Part shown: positions 58,674 to 64,000 of the stretch, piece by piece
Numbering within the stretch: position 1 is the first letter of the stretch
Layout of the letters: every line of letters starts with the position of its first letter
NCBI RefSeq assembly: GCF_000737325.1
Contig: NZ_CP011125.1
Location: 6,076,001 to 6,140,000, forward strand
Length of the DNA: 64,000 bases
DNA from: Sandaracinus amylolyticus
Lineage (GTDB): Bacteria > Myxococcota_A > Polyangia > Polyangiales > Sandaracinaceae
Reading direction: 5' to 3'
The notes under the pieces: generated by a model
Told to the model about the DNA's origin: nothing
Databases searched by the model: none
Seen by the model: only the letters and a program-made list of their open reading frames with translations
Translations under genes and position numbers: made by a program

Positions 58674-60950
58674 TCAAGCAGGCTTGACGGTCTTCGGGAT
58701 CGCCGTCTTCGCGGCGCGGTACTGATCGGGCCAGCGCACGCCGTCGTGGCCCTGGGTCGCCGCCGCGTGCAGCGTCCAGTACGGGTCGTAGAGGTGCGGC
58801 CTCGCGAGCGCGCAGAGATCGGCGCGCCCTGCGAGCAGGATCGAGTTCACCTGATCGAAGTCCTGGATGTTGCCCACCGCGATCGTCGGGATCCCGAGCT
58901 CGTTGCGGATGCGATCGCTGAACGGCGTCTGGTACGCGCGACCGTAGACCGGCTTCGCGAGCGTCGACGTCTGTCCGGTGCTCACGTCGATGACGTCGCA
59001 GCCGCGCTGCTTCAGCGCGCGAGAGAGCGCGACCGCGTCGTCGCCGTCGAACGCGCCGGGCACCCAGTCGGTCGCGGACACGCGCACCGACATCGGCTTG
59101 TCGCTGGGCCACGCGGCGCGCACGGCGTCGAACACCTCGAGCGGGAAGCGCATGCGGTTCTCGAGCGAGCCGCCGTACGCGTCGGTGCGCTGGTTCGAGA
59201 GCGGCGAGAGGAACGACGAGAGCAGGTAGCCGTGCGCCATGTGGAGCTCGAGCAGATCGAAGCCCGCGGCGTCTGCGTTCTTCGCGCCGCGCACGTGCGC
59301 GTCGATCACCGCGTCCATGTCGGCGCGCGTCATCGGGCGCGGCGTCTGGCTCTTCGTCTCGTCGTAGGGGAGCGGCGAGGGCGCGATGAGCTCCCAGTTG
59401 CCGTCGTCGAGCGGCTCGTCCTCGCCGAGCCAGAGCAGCTTCGTCGAGCCCTTTCGTCCGGCGTGCGCGAGCTGCAGGCCGATCTTCGCGTCGCTGAAGC
59501 GATGCACGAAGTCGACGACGCGCTTCCATCGCGCGACGTGCTCGTCGCTCCAGATGCCGGTGCATCCGGGCGTGATGCGGCCCTCGGGCGACACGTCGGT
59601 CATCTCGGTCATCACGAGCCCCGCGCCGCCGATCGCGCGCGAGCCGAGGTGCACGAGGTGCCAGTCGTCGGGGAGCCCGTCCTCCGCGCTGTACTGGCAC
59701 ATCGGCGAGACCACGATGCGATTCGGCAGCGTCAGGCCGCGCAGCGTGAACGGCGTGAACATCGGCGGCGGCGTCTTCGCGTCGACGTCGATGCCGGCGC
59801 GCCGCGCGAACCAACGATCGGCCTCGGCGACCCACGCGGGATCGCGCATCGCGAGGTTCGAGTGCGTGATGCGTCGCGAGCGCGTGAGCAGCGAGAACGC
59901 GAGCTGCATCGGCTCGAGCGCCGCGTGATGGCGCTTCGCCTGCTCGAACCACTCGAGGCTCTGCTGCGCCGCGGTCTGGATGCGACCGACGATCGGACGC
60001 TGCTCGTCCTCGTAGCTCGAGAGCGCCGTCGCGAGATCGCCGGGATGCGCCGCGATCGCGCGCGCGAGGACGATCGCGTCCTCCAGCGCCATCTTCGTGC
60101 CCGAGCCGATCGAGAAGTGCGCGGTGTGCGCGGCGTCGCCGAGGATCGCGACGTTCTCGTGCACCCAGCGCTCGTTCTTGATCGTCGTGAACTGGATCCA
60201 CTGCGAGCGATTCGGGAGCAGCGGATGCCCGCCGAGGTCGTCGGCGAACACGCGCTCGCAGTACGCGATCGTCTGCTCCTCGCTCGCGCCCTCGAGCCCG
60301 GCGCGCCGCCAGCTCTCCTCGTCGGTCTCGACGATCACCGTCGAGTGCGCCGCCTCCGAGCCGCAGCCGTCGAACTGGTACGCGTGGATCTGGAAGAGCC
60401 CGTGCTCGTTCTCGCGGAAGCTGAACGTGAACGCCGGGAACCGCTGCGTGCTCCCGAGCCAGACGTAGCGCGCTCTGCGCACGTCGAACGTCGGACGGAA
60501 CGCGTCCTCGAAGCGTGTGCGCACGATCGAGCGGAGCCCGTCGGCGCCGACGAGCAGATCGCAGTCGCGACGGAGCGCGTCCACGTCGCTCACCTCGGTC
60601 TTGAACGAGAGCTCCACGCCGAGCGCGCGCGCGCGCTCCTGGAGGCGCATGAGGAGACGCTTGCGCGCGATGCCGACGAAGCCGTGCCCGTGGCTGCGGA
60701 TCGTCTCGCCCTTCACGCGGATGTCGAGCGCGTCCCAGCGCGCGAAGTCGCGCGCGAACGATGCGAACGTCTCGGGCTCCGCCTCCTCGATGTTCGAGAG
60801 CGTCTCGTCGGAGAAGACGACGCCCCATCCGAAGGTGTCGTCGGGCGCGTTGCGCTCGATCACCTGCACGTCATGCGAAGCGTCGTGCTTCTTGAGCAGG
60901 ATCGAGAGATAGAGGCCGGCCGGACCACCGCCGAGGATTCGAACGCGCAC
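58674..60950 (-). CDS. salicylyl-CoA 5-hydroxylase-like monooxygenase fused to an old-yellow-enzyme oxidoreductase
   Basis: A 758-residue fusion. The N-terminal ~380 residues are an FAD monooxygenase: [19 protein letters not shown] at the start, a DG motif in [13 protein letters not shown] and [21 protein letters not shown]. Residues ~395-758 are an FMN-dependent old yellow enzyme: [49 protein letters not shown] and [10 protein letters not shown]. This architecture is known as bifunctional salicylyl-CoA 5-hydroxylase/oxidoreductase and acts on CoA-activated aromatics. GTG 60950 was chosen because the FAD motif begins four residues later. Confidence 0.9.
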   Translation of the reverse strand: MRVRILGGGPAGLYLSILLKKHDASHDVQVIERNAPDDTFGWGVVFSDETLSNIEEAEPETFASFARDFARWDALDIRVKGETIRSHGHGFVGIARKRLLMRLQERARALGVELSFKTEVSDVDALRRDCDLLVGADGLRSIVRTRFEDAFRPTFDVRRARYVWLGSTQRFPAFTFSFRENEHGLFQIHAYQFDGCGSEAAHSTVIVETDEESWRRAGLEGASEEQTIAYCERVFADDLGGHPLLPNRSQWIQFTTIKNERWVHENVAILGDAAHTAHFSIGSGTKMALEDAIVLARAIAAHPGDLATALSSYEDEQRPIVGRIQTAAQQSLEWFEQAKRHHAALEPMQLAFSLLTRSRRITHSNLAMRDPAWVAEADRWFARRAGIDVDAKTPPPMFTPFTLRGLTLPNRIVVSPMCQYSAEDGLPDDWHLVHLGSRAIGGAGLVMTEMTDVSPEGRITPGCTGIWSDEHVARWKRVVDFVHRFSDAKIGLQLAHAGRKGSTKLLWLGEDEPLDDGNWELIAPSPLPYDETKSQTPRPMTRADMDAVIDAHVRGAKNADAAGFDLLELHMAHGYLLSSFLSPLSNQRTDAYGGSLENRMRFPLEVFDAVRAAWPSDKPMSVRVSATDWVPGAFDGDDAVALSRALKQRGCDVIDVSTGQTSTLAKPVYGRAYQTPFSDRIRNELGIPTIAVGNIQDFDQVNSILLAGRADLCALARPHLYDPYWTLHAAATQGHDGVRWPDQYRAAKTAIPKTVKPA

Positions 60951-61010
60951 GAAGGGACGATATCCGCGCGCGTCTCGTTTGCTCCACTCGTGCTGTGAGC
61001 GAAAGCGAGC

Positions 61011-61046
61011 GCGCCCGCGCGATCTCACACGAGATCACGCGGGCGC
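61011..61046 (-). terminator. strong hairpin after the FadL-like gene
   Basis: GCGCCCGCG (61011-61019) pairs with CGCGGGCGC (61038-61046), and an inner GATCTC/GAGATC stem continues it. It lies 19 bp beyond the FadL-like stop; TTT follows a few bases later on the minus strand. Confidence 0.75.
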
Positions 61047-61065
61047 ACGAGGCTCGCGAATTCGA

Positions 61066-62700
61066 TCACTCGAAGTGGTACGTCGCGCCGACCGAGAGGA
61101 CGTTGTACTCGGCCGAGTACGTGCCGTTGTTCGTCACCGCGCCGTAGCCCTGCGGGTAGCACCCGGCGTCGACGACCGGGTTGTTCGGGTCGTAGCCGCC
61201 ACCGCCCGCGCACATGCCCTCGGAGCTGTTCGCGCTCACCGCGCGGAAGTTCCCGTCGGTGATCGTCGTGTCGAGCTGGAAGATGTGCGCGTACGCGATC
61301 GAGATGTCGAAGCGCTCGATGCGGAACGTCGCGCCGACGTGCAGGCCGAAGCGATAGCCGTTGATGAAGTCCTGGATCTGATAGCGCGACTGCGCGAGCG
61401 GGATCTCGGTGTGGAAGCCGGCGCGCGCCGCGATCTGTCCGGGGATGATGTTCCAGTCACCGCCGAGACGGATGCCGAGCACGTCGCCCCATCCGTGCGG
61501 GATCGGCTGCACCGCAGGCACCGGCACCGCGGTCCCGCCGGCGATGACCGACGCGCCGGTCGGGAGGCGCACGACGAAGTCACCGACCTGCGAGTTGAGC
61601 TCGTAGACGACGTCGAGCTCGATGTCGAAATTCTCCGAGTACATCGAGTCGTTCACGACGTTCTGCACGGCCGCCTCGAACCCGCGCTCCCAGCTGCGAG
61701 GACGGATGCGATCCGCGTAGCGCATCGCGAGCTGGAACTGCCACGGCTGACCCGCGCGGAGCGTGACGCCGTCGATGCGGTTCGGCGTGCTCTGCCACTG
61801 CTCGTCGCGCGAGAAGTAGCTCGTGTTGAGATCGAGGTGGCCCTCCGCGGCGGTCGCGCCGCCGATCGCGTCGGAGATCCGCCCGCCGACCATGATGTCG
61901 AAGTTCGGATGCGGCTGGACGTGCACCGAGAGGATCCCGGCGGGCACGAACCAGTCGAACGCGTGGAGCTCGGTGCGGATGTCGCCGAAGGGATCCTCGG
62001 GCGCGCCGAGCACGCCGGCGCTCGTGAAGTTCATGAACCGCACGTTCGCGATGCCCCACTGGAACGTGAAGCCGATGCGGATGAAGTCCGCGGGACGCCA
62101 GCCCACGCCGATGCTCGGATGCGCCAGCAGCACGTCCTGCTGCGCGAGGCCGTAGCGCACCGGGCTCGGGCGCAGGCCGTTCGCGGTGTCCACGGTGCCG
62201 AAGCGACCTTCACCGGTGTTGCCCCACGTCGCGTTGCCGATGCCGCTCGGCGCGGTGATGCCGAACGCGATGCCGAGCTCCGGCAGGAGCCGGATGCTCC
62301 CGAGCACCCACGGGATCGGCTGCGGGTAGCCGCTGTTGCACACGCTCGGCATCTCGTCGCCGAGCCACGCGTCGGGATTGCCTCCCTCGCTGTCGAAGAT
62401 GTTGTCGCTCGCGGTGCCCCCGGGGATCACGCTGCCGTACGTGCCCTGGCGGTCGACGCACGCGTCCCAGAACCCGACGTGCACGTTCGCGAGCACCTGC
62501 GAGTCCGGCAGGTCCGCGAGCATCGCGGGGTTGTAGTAGAGCGCGAGCGGGTCGTCGGCGCGCGCGGCCCACGCGCCACCGCGCCCGAGCTGACGCGTGC
62601 CGTGCGCCGCGAACTCGAACCCACCCGCCGATGCGCCCGCTGGGACCGACAGCACGAGCGCGCACAGCAGAACCGAATACGACGCGCGAAGAAAAGACAT
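61066..62700 (-). CDS. FadL/TodX-type outer-membrane transport protein
   Basis: A 544-residue beta-barrel of the FadL family, which takes up long-chain fatty acids or aromatic hydrocarbons across the outer membrane. A signal peptide (SVLLCALVLSVPAGASA) leads to the conserved N-terminal hatch GFEFAAHGTRQLGRGGAWAA and DDPLALYYNPAMLADL. The C-terminus ends in alternating beta strands with a closing aromatic pattern (NVLSVGATYHFE). The loop GMCAGGGGYDPNNPVVDAGC is a Cys-bridged insertion. A GGAAGGGGAGAG ribosome site supports the start. It could feed the aromatic-CoA hydroxylase encoded downstream. Confidence 0.9.
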   Translation of the reverse strand: MSFLRASYSVLLCALVLSVPAGASAGGFEFAAHGTRQLGRGGAWAARADDPLALYYNPAMLADLPDSQVLANVHVGFWDACVDRQGTYGSVIPGGTASDNIFDSEGGNPDAWLGDEMPSVCNSGYPQPIPWVLGSIRLLPELGIAFGITAPSGIGNATWGNTGEGRFGTVDTANGLRPSPVRYGLAQQDVLLAHPSIGVGWRPADFIRIGFTFQWGIANVRFMNFTSAGVLGAPEDPFGDIRTELHAFDWFVPAGILSVHVQPHPNFDIMVGGRISDAIGGATAAEGHLDLNTSYFSRDEQWQSTPNRIDGVTLRAGQPWQFQLAMRYADRIRPRSWERGFEAAVQNVVNDSMYSENFDIELDVVYELNSQVGDFVVRLPTGASVIAGGTAVPVPAVQPIPHGWGDVLGIRLGGDWNIIPGQIAARAGFHTEIPLAQSRYQIQDFINGYRFGLHVGATFRIERFDISIAYAHIFQLDTTITDGNFRAVSANSSEGMCAGGGGYDPNNPVVDAGCYPQGYGAVTNNGTYSAEYNVLSVGATYHFE

Positions 62701-62775
62701 CCCGCTCTCCCCTTCCGAGCTTCCCCGAGGCGCGAGAGCATAACCGCGCGACTCACTCGCATTGAAGGGGGTGAT

Positions 62776-62791
62776 TGTCGCGATCGCGACA
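62776..62791. promoter_or_regulatory. perfect 16-bp palindrome upstream of the FadL-like gene
   Basis: TGTCGCGATCGCGACA is its own reverse complement. It lies about 75 bp before the FadL-like ATG and upstream of a possible -10 (TATGCT) on the minus strand. It may be an operator, or a terminator stem for dnaB, whose stop is 21 bp away. A second 10-bp palindrome, GGGAGCTCCC, abuts the dnaB stop at 62803-62812. Confidence 0.55.
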
Positions 62792-62812
62792 TTCGTGTTC
62801 GCGGGAGCTCCC

Positions 62813-64000
62813 TTATTCGTCGCCGCCGCCGTCGTAGTCCTCGAACTCACCCTCGGCGAGGTTCTCGAAGCGGGTGAACTCGTGGAAGAAGCGACAGCGC
62901 ACGATGCCCGTCGGGCCCGCGCGCTGCTTGCCGACGATGATCTCCGCGAGGCCGCGCAGCTGCGCGCGCTCTTCGTCCTTCGCGTACACCTCGGGCCGGT
63001 ACACGAACATGATCACGTCCGCGTCCTGCTCGATGGCGCCCGACTCGCGCAGATCCGCGAGCTGAGGGCGCTTGTCCTTGCCGGGGCGCGTCTCGACGCC
63101 GCGGTTGAGCTGCGAGAGCGCGATCACCGGGCAGTCGAGCTCCTTGCTGAGGCCCTTCAGCGATCGACTGATCTCGCTGATCTCCTGCTCGCGCGAGTCG
63201 TTCTTCACGCCCGAGCGCATGAGCTGGAGGTAGTCGATGACGATCATGCCGAGCTTGCCGTGGTTCTCGGACTTCAGACGACGCGCCTTGCCGCGCAGCT
63301 GCATCAGCGTGATCGCCGGCGTGTCGTCGATGAAGAACGGCATCTCCGTGAGCGGGCCCGCGGAGCTCGCGAGGCGCGCCCAGTCCTCGCGGCTCAGCAT
63401 GCCCGTGCGCATGCGACCACCGTCGACCTTCGCCTCGCTGCAGAGGAGTCGTCGGACGAGCTCCTCTTTGCGCATCTCGAGCGAGAACACCGCGATCGGC
63501 ACGCCGCGCTGCTGACACGCGGCGATCGCGACGTTCAGCGCGAACGCGGTCTTGCCCATGCCGGGGCGGCCCGCGATGATGATCAGCTCGCCGCCCTTGA
63601 GGCCCGCGGTCATCTCGTCGAGCTTGTGCAGCCCGGTGGGGAGGCCCGTGATCGCCTCCTTGCGGCGCGCGGCCTCCTGCACCTGCTCGAAGGTGCGGAG
63701 CACGACGTCCTTGATGTGCTCGTAGGGCGCCGAGCCGTGCTGCTTGCCGACCTCGAAGACGCGCTTCTCGGCCTGATCGAGGTACTCCGCGGGCTCGCCG
63801 TAGTCGCCGTACCCGGTGGCCGCGATCTCGTGGCACGCGGTGATCAGCCGGCGCACCGTGGCCTTCTCGCGGACGATCTGCGAGTAGTGCTCGATGTTCG
63901 CGACGGTCGGGATCGTGTTCGTGAGCCCGAGCAGGTGCTCGTCGCCGCCCGCCTTCTGGTGCTGACCGCGATCGACCAGCCACGCGCGCAGCGTGACGGT
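62813..64000 (-). CDS. dnaB: replicative DNA helicase DnaB, C-terminal part (gene runs off the window)
   Basis: 395 codons of the main replicative helicase, which unwinds DNA ahead of the fork as a hexamer. The 5' end lies beyond 64000. The visible part begins inside the N-terminal domain (TIPTVANIEHYSQIVREKAT). It covers the linker and the RecA-like motor: Walker A GRPGMGKTAFALNVA, Walker B MIVIDYLQLM, the arginine-finger region IALSQLNRGVETRPGKDKRP and FRNGPT-equivalent KQRAGPTGIVRCRFFHEFTRF. The acidic C-terminus (EGEFEDYDGGGDE) is usual. The frame is open to the edge. Confidence 0.97.
   Translation of the reverse strand, partial: TVTLRAWLVDRGQHQKAGGDEHLLGLTNTIPTVANIEHYSQIVREKATVRRLITACHEIAATGYGDYGEPAEYLDQAEKRVFEVGKQHGSAPYEHIKDVVLRTFEQVQEAARRKEAITGLPTGLHKLDEMTAGLKGGELIIIAGRPGMGKTAFALNVAIAACQQRGVPIAVFSLEMRKEELVRRLLCSEAKVDGGRMRTGMLSREDWARLASSAGPLTEMPFFIDDTPAITLMQLRGKARRLKSENHGKLGMIVIDYLQLMRSGVKNDSREQEISEISRSLKGLSKELDCPVIALSQLNRGVETRPGKDKRPQLADLRESGAIEQDADVIMFVYRPEVYAKDEERAQLRGLAEIIVGKQRAGPTGIVRCRFFHEFTRFENLAEGEFEDYDGGGDE

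Overview
The window is about 70% G+C. It encodes many lipoproteins, PEGA-domain proteins, a Ser/Thr kinase of the bacterial Pkn type, bactofilins and a stand-alone nuoABCDGHI cluster. This mix fits a large-genome myxobacterium; order Polyangiales, perhaps Sandaracinaceae, is my best guess. That placement is an inference from gene content and style, because there is no rRNA here to place it. Both edges cut through ordinary chromosome. I see no insertion sequence, prophage, CRISPR array, plasmid gene or attachment site.

Layout. 0-6 kb: a PlsC-type acyltransferase, two overlapping paralogous COG3541/RlaP-like nucleotidyltransferases, an M1-type metallopeptidase lipoprotein, a hemerythrin-like protein and a secreted protein of unknown function. 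6-6.85 kb: a gene-free stretch with nine copies of a 41-bp tandem repeat and a 27-bp inverted repeat. 6.85-12.4 kb: an MrfA/MrfB-like (YprA/YprB) helicase-exonuclease pair, an SRPBCC protein and a coiled-coil membrane protein. 12.4-14.4 kb: tRNA-His, tRNA-Arg and tRNA-Lys, a SpoU methyltransferase and a fatty acid hydroxylase. 14.6-26.3 kb: a MarR regulator, a Ser/Thr kinase with a C-terminal PEGA domain, a PEGA protein, three related Asp/Cys-rich lipoproteins (the last two with beta-propeller-like tails) and a propeller lipoprotein with one CXXCH motif. 26.3-33.2 kb: formate-THF ligase, ClpP, an RluA-type pseudouridine synthase, an HTTM membrane protein with a small partner, HutF and ribosomal protein L33. 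33.3-41 kb: a lipoprotein, pyrE with two bactofilins, glutamate-cysteine ligase, a large lipoprotein, tyrS, a DUF4259 protein and an HU/IHF protein with an acidic tail. 41-46.3 kb: a membrane-anchored HEAT-repeat protein, a Cys/Met-metabolism PLP enzyme, a DUF3634-like protein and an unknown. 46.3-53.1 kb: nuoA-B-C-D-G-H-I with its own sigma70-like promoter. 53.5-64 kb: a 4-hydroxybutyryl-CoA dehydratase-like enzyme, a hotdog thioesterase, a frameshifted RCC1-like lipoprotein, a RIFT-barrel-like lipoprotein, a salicylyl-CoA hydroxylase/old-yellow-enzyme fusion, a FadL-type outer-membrane protein and the C-terminal part of DnaB.

Working together. The nuo genes build the membrane foot and connecting arm of complex I but lack nuoE, nuoF and nuoJ-N, which must lie elsewhere. 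MrfA/MrfB should act as a DNA-repair pair. The kinase-PEGA-lipoprotein block looks like a signalling and cell-surface unit. The bactofilin pair is translationally coupled to pyrE.

The least explained part of the window is its intergenic DNA. At least four unrelated tandem arrays or nested palindromes (41-bp, 99-bp, 42-bp and 116-bp periods) fill gaps between housekeeping genes. The most unusual protein feature is an insertion of about 90 residues, with predicted membrane helices, in the conserved first loop of NuoH.
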